Source: Phycisphaerales bacterium
GTDB taxonomy: Bacteria; Planctomycetota; Phycisphaerae; Sedimentisphaerales; Anaerohalosphaeraceae
Direction: 5' to 3'
NCBI GenBank assembly: GCA_011048645.1
Contig: DSDR01000076.1
Span: 1-7,149 of the forward strand
Length of the DNA: 7,149 bases
A program made the position numbers and the translations under genes. Under the pieces are notes generated by a model that saw only the letters and a program-made list of their open reading frames with translations, searched no databases and was not told the origin of the DNA. Positions 1 to 7,046 of this stretch are shown piece after piece (within the stretch, counting starts at the first letter, position 1; each line of letters starts with the position of its first letter).

Positions 1-458
1 ATCCAGGCACGATAATTGGGGTTTTGAAAACGCCCGAAGCGTCCGGTGCTTTCATAGAGAATCGCATAGTTCAATTTTGATGCATCCGGATGCGCCAGGA
101 TATGATCCTTGAAAACAAGGTCGGTGAAACTGCCCGGCCCCCACCAACTGACCGCCCAGAATGAAACGCTGCCGCGAAGGCTTTGCTCAATATGTTCGGC
201 AATCACCTCAGGGTCCCTGGAATCATACAGGCCGCTTTTGGGTTTCTGCGGTTCTTCAAGGAGCAGCCGCATGGCCTGCTGCCACTGGCGACCCGGCCCT
301 TTATACCAGGGATAATAATACACGCCGACACAAGGCAGAGCAGAGCTGTGCAAAAAACCTTCGTCCACGTATTGTTCCGTTTCGGTCATATATTTTGCAC
401 AAACCCATGAACAGGCCACCCCCCACAAAATCAGAAAAAAAAAGTATTTTCGTTTCAT
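1..458 (-). CDS. GH99-like glycoside hydrolase, N-terminal part (runs off the left edge)
   Basis: The reading frame opens at an ATG at 458 and stays open to the window edge, giving 152 codons without a stop; the C-terminal part is missing. A strong ribosome binding site (GAGG, 5 nt before ATG) fixes the start. The N-terminus is an export signal: basic MKRK, then FFFLILWGV. It ends either in a lipobox-like WGVAC (Cys16) or at a signal-peptidase I site after VCA (residue 21); I cannot decide between them. From about residue 43 the protein looks like glycoside hydrolase family 99 and relatives: GVYYYPWY (45-52), GLYDSRDPEVIAEHI (76-90), FWAVSWWGPGS (100-110) and YAILYES (131-137). Known GH99 enzymes are endo-acting alpha-mannosidases/mannanases. 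Their catalytic glutamates lie in the C-terminal half, which is outside the window, so activity cannot be confirmed. It lies 64 bp after the beta-helix/GH71/99 gene and is probably the next gene of the same operon. A GH99-like 'WbsX' protein is an alternative. Confidence 0.8.
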   Translation of the reverse strand, partial: MKRKYFFFLILWGVACSWVCAKYMTETEQYVDEGFLHSSALPCVGVYYYPWYKGPGRQWQQAMRLLLEEPQKPKSGLYDSRDPEVIAEHIEQSLRGSVSFWAVSWWGPGSFTDLVFKDHILAHPDASKLNYAILYESTGRFGRFQNPNYRAW

Positions 459-522
459 TCGCACCTCTTTTCTTCATTGAGTCGTATATAGAATAACTGT
501 TTCAATCTCACAGGGCAAGTAA

Positions 523-3369
523 TCATTCATCGTAGCCGGAAGCAATACGCGCATTGGCCTCATCGTGCCCTTCACGCGGCGGAATCCTGTCGGTCAGCGC
601 GATGTCGCCGCGAAGCATTTTTGACGCCTGGCCGACCTGCCACAGATAATGATCGGTCGGCAAGCCTTCATAGGTCAAAAATTCACTTTTGCCGACGGGC
701 GGCGTATTTGTTACCTTGAATATCTGAGTCCCTTCGTCCAGTTCATCAAACATTGCCTGATAAATCATCGTCGCGCCGTTGGCCATCAGCGCATGGTGCT
801 GGGCCCACAGGAAGCGGCCATCTTCACGCGAAATATGGTTTTGGGTACCCGTCAGATTTTTCCAGCTAAAACCCGGAAATGTAACCGGCATAAATTCGAG
901 GCCATTGTCTCTGCACCATTGCATATCGTCCACCGCGACCGTTTCGGCATAGTTGATTGCCTCATCAATCGTCCTGAACCGTCCGACCGTCCAGGGCGAT
1001 ATAATGTCCGCCTTTTTATACAAGCTCAGGAAACGTTCATCATCCGATGCGTCTCTGCCCATTTGCCTCCAATAGGTGGGCACGCCCAGCATCACGGCAT
1101 TACCGCCATACCGAGGATCGTTCTTCAGGAAATCAATGAGCTTCTCGCAATCCTCTAAAGTGTATTTACGATTTCTGAATCCCACGCCCCATAGCCCAAC
1201 AACCGCAGCGCCGTTGTGATGCTGATAGGCCTTGTCGTCGGGGTCTTTGGTAATCCCCAGAATATCAACGAGATACTTCCAGTCTCTTATGACGTTGTCA
1301 ATATAGTTTGCCGGCATAGAGGTCAAATCATACATAACCGCATACGTTCTGCCATATTGATTGGCTCCGCGGCGGCACAGGTTCAGCACATGATTATAAA
1401 CCTCCCGGCTTAATTTGGCTTCCTCGTCCCAGTCAATCGTTACTTCCATCACAAACCGCTGCACAAATACGCCGTCAATCCCGTAGTCATGCATCCATTT
1501 GAAATGACGCAGCGTCGATTTGGGATGGGCATTGCTATAGACGTAGGCCTTGCTGCCGTCGGGATGAAAGAATTTATGCGGCAGGTATTTCTCGTCCTGA
1601 TCCATCTCGGACATATCAGGCCAGTAATCAATCCCGCAGTTGCCGTCATAGAAATTGAGGTCTCTGCCGCGATAATGGACCCACGGCAGCCCCGTTCCGT
1701 CGCCGGCACAGCGATACCAGCCCTGATAGCCGGCCATGAGTTTGTTATCCAGTGTCGAGGAATCCACCCGCTGAATCTCGGTTCTGTTCAAGCTGTCCAG
1801 TGCCTTGTGGTACAGCGTCTTGGCGTCGGGCAACCGGTTATTTTGAGCGTTATAGTCCCTTTGGACGCTGTCCAGAATGCTCTTCCAAAGGTCAATTCGG
1901 TAAAGATGGAGGTTATCCGGATCCACATTGCCAAACTTGTCCTTAAACTCGTCGCTGGCCATCAGTTTTTGACGAAGGGTATCTGCCTTGTCCTGTGATT
2001 CCTGCAGCCAGTCAATCGTGTCTTCCATTTCTTTTTGGGACGGCTCCCTTCCCAGCATCTCCAGATACGCAGCCTTAATCACCGCCCTGACTTCATATTG
2101 ACCATATGGATAAATTCGGTACCCAAGCTCGTTTGTCTTGCCATGATTGCAGCGAAGCAAGTGCAGCAGATGCCGCTGGCTTGGAACGAATTCGTTCTGC
2201 AAAATACTGTCTGTTACCCGATCGGGATTAAACAGAAACGGCCCCGGTTCATCCGGCGGATTCTTGGGGCTGAGGCCTTCTGCTCTGCCGGAATAGTTGG
2301 CGATGCTGATGTTGTCGTACACGTAAAATCCCTCCACACCGTTCACGACAAGTCCATATCCGGCCGCACCGCCGGCGATGACGTTGCCGTAAACGGCCGC
2401 ACCGGCCAGTGTTTTATCTTTCAGATGAGGCACCCAGACACCGGCACCCATTGGAATTGAGATGTGAATGCGCGCTCCAAATGAATCGATATAGTTGTTT
2501 CGGACTATAGTTCCTTCATAACTGAATCGTTGTCGTCCATCGGCCCCCTCGTCAAGGGGATACAAAAAGCCATCGACCAGGTTGATGCCGCCCAGCGATT
2601 CCCGCGATAGACACGCAATGACATTGTCTTCGGCGATAGAACCCGGCGCTCCATAGAATACGATTCCGACATCGGTCGGATCGATAATCAGGTTATTGCG
2701 AACGATTGTGTTTTCAGCCGCGCAGGAAATCGCATCCCCCCAACTAAAAGGGACTTCCGTTTTTTCCCGGCCGTTGCCGCGAGGATCGACGCCGGCCCCG
2801 ATAAAAATATTTCCCTCGACAAGACAGTTTTCAGCGCCTTCATGGACTTTCAATGTCGCCCAGGTTCGGGTATTCATAAAGACATTATTCAGGGCTTTCT
2901 GGCCGACGGCGCCGTCATTTCCAAAAAACACCAACGGAGGCTGTCCGCCGCCGCCGGTGGTCTGTCCTTTGTCAACTGTCGAAAGCCGGTAGCGATTGCC
3001 GTCAAGAATAACATTTTCCAGAACGATGTTGTCCTGTCGGGCGCCGTCGATCAGCAGCATCAAGTCCGGACAGGCAATCCGCAACGTCGCATAATCGGAC
3101 ACGTAAACAGCGTCGTGGGTGGATATTTTCTGGCCGGGGAATTTATAGACCAGTGTTTCGGTGATTTCGTATAAAGCCCCCTTTTCAAGCAGCAGATTTT
3201 TTCCGCTGTCCAGAACGGCCTGAAGGTCGCCGCCCGGAGGCGCCAGTTCCGCGGAAGGCAAATCCGCTCTTTCATCGCAGACCGTTGTCTTTGTGCATCC
3301 GCCGGCCAAATACAACATAAAAGACAGGATTAAAAAAGCTAAAAGCATCGCCCGGTATTTCTTTCTCAC
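523..3369 (-). CDS. Lipoprotein: right-handed beta-helix + DUF4214-like + GH71/99-like glycoside hydrolase domain
   Basis: This is a predicted cell-surface or periplasmic enzyme. I prefer the GTG at 3369 (948 aa) because AAAGG lies 7 nt upstream of it; the in-frame ATG at 3384 (953 aa) has no visible Shine-Dalgarno. Residues 1-25 form a lipoprotein signal (VRKKYR, hydrophobic core, LAGGC with Cys25). Residues about 47-365 have the short Asn/Gly/Val repeats of a right-handed parallel beta-helix (for example TIVRNNLIIDP, TIVRNNYIDS, AVYGNVIAGG), a fold used to bind or cleave polysaccharides. Residues about 427-480 (AAYLEMLGREPS ... LMASDEF) resemble DUF4214. Residues about 538-925 resemble the GH71/99-like family annotated in Bacteroidota and PVC bacteria: GYQGWYRCAGDG (547-558), then probable TIM-barrel strand ends YGIDGVFVQRF (629-639), YAVMYDLTSM (676-685), VMLGVPTYWR (759-768), ISPWTVGRF (790-798) and MPVTFPGFSW (827-836). 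I cannot assign catalytic residues. Beta-helix and GH domain in one chain is unusual and may place two activities, or binding plus hydrolysis, on one lipoprotein. Confidence 0.85.
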   Translation of the reverse strand: MRKKYRAMLLAFLILSFMLYLAGGCTKTTVCDERADLPSAELAPPGGDLQAVLDSGKNLLLEKGALYEITETLVYKFPGQKISTHDAVYVSDYATLRIACPDLMLLIDGARQDNIVLENVILDGNRYRLSTVDKGQTTGGGGQPPLVFFGNDGAVGQKALNNVFMNTRTWATLKVHEGAENCLVEGNIFIGAGVDPRGNGREKTEVPFSWGDAISCAAENTIVRNNLIIDPTDVGIVFYGAPGSIAEDNVIACLSRESLGGINLVDGFLYPLDEGADGRQRFSYEGTIVRNNYIDSFGARIHISIPMGAGVWVPHLKDKTLAGAAVYGNVIAGGAAGYGLVVNGVEGFYVYDNISIANYSGRAEGLSPKNPPDEPGPFLFNPDRVTDSILQNEFVPSQRHLLHLLRCNHGKTNELGYRIYPYGQYEVRAVIKAAYLEMLGREPSQKEMEDTIDWLQESQDKADTLRQKLMASDEFKDKFGNVDPDNLHLYRIDLWKSILDSVQRDYNAQNNRLPDAKTLYHKALDSLNRTEIQRVDSSTLDNKLMAGYQGWYRCAGDGTGLPWVHYRGRDLNFYDGNCGIDYWPDMSEMDQDEKYLPHKFFHPDGSKAYVYSNAHPKSTLRHFKWMHDYGIDGVFVQRFVMEVTIDWDEEAKLSREVYNHVLNLCRRGANQYGRTYAVMYDLTSMPANYIDNVIRDWKYLVDILGITKDPDDKAYQHHNGAAVVGLWGVGFRNRKYTLEDCEKLIDFLKNDPRYGGNAVMLGVPTYWRQMGRDASDDERFLSLYKKADIISPWTVGRFRTIDEAINYAETVAVDDMQWCRDNGLEFMPVTFPGFSWKNLTGTQNHISREDGRFLWAQHHALMANGATMIYQAMFDELDEGTQIFKVTNTPPVGKSEFLTYEGLPTDHYLWQVGQASKMLRGDIALTDRIPPREGHDEANARIASGYDE

Positions 3370-3387
3370 GGTTGAACCTTTCATTAA

Positions 3388-3427
3388 TGCATCAAAACAT
3401 TTCCGGCAAAATCATGGTGCATCAAAA
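3388..3427 (-). repeat. Pair of identical 10-bp direct repeats in the sulfatase/beta-helix gap
   Basis: On the minus strand TTTTGATGCA occurs at 3418-3427 and again at 3388-3397, 30 bp apart, almost filling the 47-bp space between the sulfatase stop and the ATG at 3384. Spacing close to three helical turns would suit a pair of regulator sites, but a chance repeat is quite possible in so short and AT-rich a motif. Confidence 0.35.
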
Positions 3428-3431
3428 ACGG

Positions 3432-4976
3432 CTATTGCAATATCACCACTTCTCCGTCGTTTTTTTGAGTCGCGCCGGGCGTACTGCGGCCGCGATCCAC
3501 GTAATCCTGCAGTAAATCCGTCAGCCGCTTGACCACATCCGGGCGCTTATCCTGCACGTTTGTTGTTTCGCCGATGTCGCTGTTGAGGTCATAGAGCTGG
3601 ACCGGGGGCAGTTGGCGAGCCTCAGGGCTGCCGGGTCTGGGAAAGCTCCAGCCGCCTGAGCCGGAGCACAATATCAGTTTCCATTTGCCCTGTCGGATCG
3701 CAAACGAGCCGTTGACGGAATGATGCACCGTCGCTTCGCGGACCGGCCCTTTCGCTGTCCCCAGCAGGTTCGGCAGCATACTGACGCTGTCTTCGCCGGC
3801 ATCGTCCGGCAGGGAATATCCGGTGATCTCGGCGGCCGTGGCCATCAGGTCCGTCAGGCAGGTCGTGTCATCGCAAACCGACCCCGCCTTGATCCGTCCC
3901 GGCCATCGTGCGATCAGCGGAACCCGATGCCCGCCTTCATAAATGTCGGCCTTGTGGCCTCGAAAGACATAATTCGGGTTATGCCCTATTTGTGCCAGAT
4001 ACTCAAAATCGGCATTGGGCGAGCTGCCGTTGTCATTGGTAAAAATAAACAGGGTATTGCCCACAAGGCCGTTTCGCTCCAGGGCCTCCATCACCTGCCC
4101 GACGACCCAATCTATCTGCATCACAAAATCGCCGTACTCGTTCGTGCCGCTTTTCCCCTGAAAATCGTCTGTCGGCAGAATCGGTGTATGCGGCGCAGGC
4201 AGCGGAAAATACAAAAAAAACGGTTTTTTCTCACGACCGCGCCGGTCAATATACGCTACTGCCTTTTCCGTCAGTTTGGGCAATACGTCACGATGCTCAA
4301 AATCCGCGCCGGTCAGCCCTTCCCGCATCAGCAGTTTTCCGGTCTTGCCCTCAACTGTCCGATTCGGAAGAGCGGTCACGGTGTCATTTTCGACATAGAC
4401 ATACGGCGGTATATCCAGCGAGGCGGGAATACAGAAACTGTAATCAAAACCATTGGTAGTCGGACCGTGCTGAATCGGCTTGCTAAAATCAATCTCATTC
4501 GAATTGTCGGATTTCATTGTCCAGTCCCATCCCAGATGCCACTTGCCGATGCAGGCGGTATGATAACCCTGACTTTTGAGCATTGAGGCCGCCGTCATTC
4601 GCGTGTCCTCAATCAGATGAGGCGAATCGCCGTATGTTACCCCTTTTTTCAAACGACTTCGCCAGGAGTATCGCCCGGTAAGGACGCCATAGCGCGTGGG
4701 GGTGCAGACGGCCGAACCGGAATGAGCATCGGTAAAGGCCATCCCCTCTTTGGCGAGCTGATTCAGGTGCGGAACAGGGATCTTTGAATTTTTGTTAAAA
4801 CAGGAGAGATCCCCGTATCCCAAATCGTCTGCGAGAATATAAACGATATTCGGATGCCCTTGGGACACCCTCGACCCTGGAGTTGATCCCATTGAAAGGC
4901 CAAACACGCGCGGGCCAAACGCCACGCCCGCCAACGCAGCCCTGACAAAGTCTCGTCGATTCCAATTTTTGCACAT
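3432..4976 (-). CDS. Type I (formylglycine) sulfatase, Tat-exported
   Basis: An arylsulfatase/N-acetylgalactosamine-6-sulfatase-like enzyme that would hydrolyse sulfate esters, probably on a polysaccharide. I chose the ATG at 4976 (514 aa) because GGAG lies 8 nt upstream; an ATG at 5000 in frame lacks a site. The N-terminus NRRDFVRAALAGVAFG is a twin-arginine (Tat) signal, which suits a sulfatase folded and matured in the cytoplasm. Motifs in order: metal-binding ADDLGYGD (D50, D51); the sulfatase signature CTPTR, with Cys91 as the residue to be converted to formylglycine, followed by GVLTGRY; GKWHLG (K145, H147); PAPHTP (H263); TNDNGSS (D315, N316); and RGHKADIYEGGHRVP (K342). All expected active-site residues of the S1 family are visible and the length is normal. 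A maturase (FGE or anSME) must be encoded elsewhere. Neighbours 52 bp upstream and about 62 bp downstream suggest an operon with the phosphoesterase and the glycosidases. The sulfatase subfamily and sugar substrate cannot be read by eye. Confidence 0.95.
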   Translation of the reverse strand: MCKNWNRRDFVRAALAGVAFGPRVFGLSMGSTPGSRVSQGHPNIVYILADDLGYGDLSCFNKNSKIPVPHLNQLAKEGMAFTDAHSGSAVCTPTRYGVLTGRYSWRSRLKKGVTYGDSPHLIEDTRMTAASMLKSQGYHTACIGKWHLGWDWTMKSDNSNEIDFSKPIQHGPTTNGFDYSFCIPASLDIPPYVYVENDTVTALPNRTVEGKTGKLLMREGLTGADFEHRDVLPKLTEKAVAYIDRRGREKKPFFLYFPLPAPHTPILPTDDFQGKSGTNEYGDFVMQIDWVVGQVMEALERNGLVGNTLFIFTNDNGSSPNADFEYLAQIGHNPNYVFRGHKADIYEGGHRVPLIARWPGRIKAGSVCDDTTCLTDLMATAAEITGYSLPDDAGEDSVSMLPNLLGTAKGPVREATVHHSVNGSFAIRQGKWKLILCSGSGGWSFPRPGSPEARQLPPVQLYDLNSDIGETTNVQDKRPDVVKRLTDLLQDYVDRGRSTPGATQKNDGEVVILQ

Positions 4977-5028
4977 TCTATAATCTCCAAATGTTTTCAT
5001 CTATTTCGATTGTCTCGCTTTAAGGCAA

Positions 5029-5904
5029 TCAAAGCCGAAGAGCCATCGCCGGATCTGAAGAGTCGGCCGGAACCTCGTAATAGCGGTGTTCATATTTATC
5101 CGAATGGACTTCAACAATCCGAAAGCCGGCGGCGTCGGCATCTTCGCCTATCGGTACGGTGATGGAGTTCGTAATGATCAAATCCATTCCCTGATAGGTG
5201 TTGATTCGATTCCAATGGAGATGGCCCGAAAATACGGCCCGGACGCGATGCTCCACAAAAAGATCCAACAATGTGCGGCGTATTTCGACCGGCATATTGG
5301 AATACCCGTCGGGTTCATCCGGCGCGTGAATATACAGCGGGTGGTGCATAAAGATAAACAGGTGATCGATAGGTTTGTCCCGAAACCGCTCTAAAACATT
5401 CAGGAGCCATTGCGTGTGTTCTCTGTGCATCGGCGCATCAGGGTCTCGCAGGATATCCGAGGCAAGAATGATAAACAGGGTGTTATCATACATAAAATGA
5501 TGCCACAGCGGTCCAAAGTTTTCCTGGTATGCTGCGATATGCTGAACGGCAACCGGCCGGCCCAAGTCGTGATTCCCGGGCAGGTTATAAAGTGGTATCG
5601 TCGGCTTCAGAGATGAAACCGACTCCTTGTAAGCCATGATTTGCTCTTGATTTGACGGTGTTTCGATTAAATCTCCGCACATCACGACAAATGCCGGTTC
5701 GAATTCGTTGATGGACGCAATGGCATTGTCCAAATCCTTTTTTTGGCCGCGAAACAACTGGGGATCCGCAGCCACAATGAATCGAAACCCCTTTTGCGGA
5801 ATAGCGCCGGATTCCTTCAACGGACGATGTACGCCTGAATTATCGCAGCCGATCCCTGCCAGCGTCAGTAACAGAACGGTAGTAAACGCAGGTAATCGGC
5901 TCAT
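5029..5904 (-). CDS. Calcineurin-like metallophosphoesterase, predicted lipoprotein
   Basis: A 291-aa dinuclear-metal phosphoesterase. The ATG at 5904 is preceded by AGAGGA. The N-terminus is a short hydrophobic signal ending in LAGIGC, a plausible lipobox with Cys20, so the protein is probably anchored outside the cytoplasm. The family motifs are all present in order: AADPQ (D47, Q49; the D-x-Q form rather than D-x-H), CGDLIE (G77, D78), PGNHD (N111, H112, D113), MHHP (H187, H188) and SGHLH (H228, H230). The DPQ form and the general layout recall the CPPED1/CSTP1-type branch of metallophosphoesterases; this is an impression, not a search result. The substrate is unknown: a phosphorylated sugar, a nucleotide or a phosphoprotein are all possible. 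Its position as first gene of a compact group with a sulfatase and two glycosidases suggests a role in stripping charged groups from a glycan, but this is inference. Codon use and style match the neighbours. Confidence 0.9.
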   Translation of the reverse strand: MSRLPAFTTVLLLTLAGIGCDNSGVHRPLKESGAIPQKGFRFIVAADPQLFRGQKKDLDNAIASINEFEPAFVVMCGDLIETPSNQEQIMAYKESVSSLKPTIPLYNLPGNHDLGRPVAVQHIAAYQENFGPLWHHFMYDNTLFIILASDILRDPDAPMHREHTQWLLNVLERFRDKPIDHLFIFMHHPLYIHAPDEPDGYSNMPVEIRRTLLDLFVEHRVRAVFSGHLHWNRINTYQGMDLIITNSITVPIGEDADAAGFRIVEVHSDKYEHRYYEVPADSSDPAMALRL

Positions 5905-6155
5905 GTTTTTCCTCTTTTATTGTTAATCAACCCCAAAGTTTTGCACCCAATTCGCGCAACAAAATCAACAGCAACGGTATTCCAGTGTCGGCGGCATCCC
6001 GAACAACAGGGGCGCAACTTCCCGTGGGGCATCTATGCCCCTCTACTGCTCAGCCTCAGAGAACAGACCCGTGAGAGGATTCCCTCGTCAGGCTCGAAGT
6101 GCGCCAGGCATACGCCCGTTGGCGTTTTCTTTGATTGAAAGGTCATTCTGCCGCT
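5905..6155. other. Intergenic region between prepilin and phosphoesterase genes, with a folded-RNA-like core
   Basis: No credible gene is visible in these 251 bp. The core (6011-6132) is unusually rich in inverted repeats. A long-range stem pairs GGCGCAACTTC (6011-6021) with GAAGTGCGCC (6096-6105), 10 bp with one bulged A. Inside it lie a 6-7 bp hairpin GGGGCAT/ATGCCCC (6026-6041), a pairing AGCCT/AGGCT (6052-6056 with 6090-6094), and within that GAGG-ATTC-CCTC (6075-6086). Next to it is ACGCC-CGTT-GGCGT (6112-6125). Because stems read the same on both strands, the active strand is uncertain. It could be a 3'-UTR structure on the prepilin mRNA that separates its expression from the downstream operon, or a small RNA. 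The 5905-5990 part holds only the phosphoesterase ribosome binding site and no convincing promoter. Confidence 0.5.
6112..6132 (+). terminator. Possible intrinsic terminator, plus-strand orientation
   Basis: A 5-bp GC-rich stem ACGCC/GGCGT with loop CGTT is followed on the plus strand by TTTTCTTT. The T-run is on the plus side only; on the minus strand, the direction of all genes here, the hairpin is preceded by A's and followed by no U-run. It would therefore end a transcript entering from the left, for example a plus-strand RNA made from the folded region, before it runs antisense into the prepilin gene. The stem is short, so the call is tentative. Confidence 0.3.
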
Positions 6156-6992
6156 CTATTGCATCCAGGCGGGCCAATTGTAATTGTTATCGGTCCGATA
6201 ACCAATATTAAACTGTCTGTGCCATTTGAGGTTCCAAAGGGCCTTGATGTCAACACCGGCCCCGGAGCCGTCCATAAAAACGACATTGGTCTTTTTGCCA
6301 TGTCGCGTCAGCGTCACCGTACGCATATAGCCGCTGCCGCCGCTGCCGCCCCACTCCTGATCGTTGGGCACATCGGTATGATCGGGCCACACATCGACCC
6401 AGCGGGAATCGGCAAACAAAGGGACTTGATAAGGTGCAGGAACCTTATCAAGTCTTCCCCAAAAAAGCGTCTCCGGGGCGCGCCCCTGCACGGGCGCCCC
6501 CCACGTGTGATATCGTGGATCCATCATCCAGGCATTGGGTGCATAGCTTGCCCACGTCCATTGCCGAACGGGCGCTGCCGGAGGCCGATCCAGGCTGCCC
6601 CAACATTCCGTATGTTTGGTCGGGGCAACCGCTTCGTCGCCGGGGGCATATTCCGGCTGAAGTTGGGCTTTGGGACAAAGAAGGATACTCAAATCGTCAT
6701 ATCCATAAACCTTAAATCGCTGAATCCACCATTGGCCATGATTCCACCCCGTCAGGCCGGGGGTGCCGGAATCGGGAAAGATGTTTTCATTGTCATCAAG
6801 ATAGAACTTGACCATAAGATTCCATTGTCTGAGATTGGAGGAGCAAATCGTTCGCTGAGCAATTTCTTTAGCAGACCGCAATGCCGGCATGACAATGGAC
6901 AGCAGCAACGCAATGATCGCGATGACCACCAGTAACTCAATCAGGGTAAACGCTTTGTGAAAGGGTCGGATGGTAGGGCGTGTCGGTTTCAT
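6156..6992 (-). CDS. Type II secretion/pilin-like protein with prepilin N-terminus and H-X9-DG motif
   Basis: A 278-aa prepilin-type protein. The ATG at 6992 has AAGGA 9 nt upstream. A basic leader of 14 residues ends in KA, then FTLIELLVVIAIIALLLSIVMPAL: the classic type IV prepilin cleavage/methylation segment with Glu at +5 (Glu19) and Ala rather than Gly at -1 (Ala14), which prepilin peptidases tolerate. The C-terminal part has the H-X9-DG motif (His231, Asp241, Gly242), which defines a family of prepilin-like proteins found in large numbers in Planctomycetota, Lentisphaerota and Verrucomicrobiota, and ends in the characteristic LKWHRQF ... WPAWMQ. The Trp-rich globular region (about 80-230) contains Cys106 and Cys130. 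No peptidase, ATPase or secretin gene is nearby, so it would rely on machinery encoded elsewhere. It is the first gene after a strong promoter and precedes the catabolic genes by 251 bp. The specific function of these proteins is not established; a link to surface or secretion structures at glycan loci is inference. Confidence 0.92.
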   Translation of the reverse strand: MKPTRPTIRPFHKAFTLIELLVVIAIIALLLSIVMPALRSAKEIAQRTICSSNLRQWNLMVKFYLDDNENIFPDSGTPGLTGWNHGQWWIQRFKVYGYDDLSILLCPKAQLQPEYAPGDEAVAPTKHTECWGSLDRPPAAPVRQWTWASYAPNAWMMDPRYHTWGAPVQGRAPETLFWGRLDKVPAPYQVPLFADSRWVDVWPDHTDVPNDQEWGGSGGSGYMRTVTLTRHGKKTNVVFMDGSGAGVDIKALWNLKWHRQFNIGYRTDNNYNWPAWMQ

Positions 6993-7023
6993 AATGTCTT
7001 TTCCTTAAAAAAGTCTCCATAAA

Positions 7024-7037
7024 AGCCGCCGCCGGCT
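7024..7037 (-). other. Small GC-rich hairpin at the 5' end of the leader
   Basis: On the minus strand AGCCG-GCGG-CGGCT forms a 5-bp stem with a 4-nt loop, followed by TTT. It would lie only a few nucleotides after the predicted transcription start near 7040. Such a 5' hairpin could protect the mRNA end. The U-run is too short to call it a terminator or attenuator with confidence. Confidence 0.4.
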
Positions 7038-7046
7038 CATGATTAT

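Noticed and set aside
490..518. Possible internal promoter before the GH99-like gene: TTGCCC, 17 bp, TATTCT on the minus strand
   Set aside because: Each box matches only 4 of 6 consensus positions and such matches are common by chance; the short gap fits co-transcription equally well.
3385..3431. Terminator between the sulfatase and the beta-helix gene
   Set aside because: No GC-rich stem followed by a T-run exists on the minus strand in this gap.
3720..4586. Plus-strand open frame of 288 codons opposite the sulfatase
   Set aside because: The minus strand here encodes intact sulfatase motifs; the plus reading is low-complexity shadow sequence without recognisable domains.
5998..6132. Integron attC site or small transposable element as the explanation for the inverted repeats
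   Set aside because: I find no paired RYYYAAC/GTTRRRY core sites in the right arrangement, no flanking target duplication, no second copy in the window, and no integrase or transposase gene.
6135..6935. Long plus-strand open frame (266 codons) opposite the prepilin gene
   Set aside because: It is the antisense shadow of a gene with unmistakable prepilin and H-X9-DG motifs, its translation resembles no known protein, and it has no credible upstream signals.
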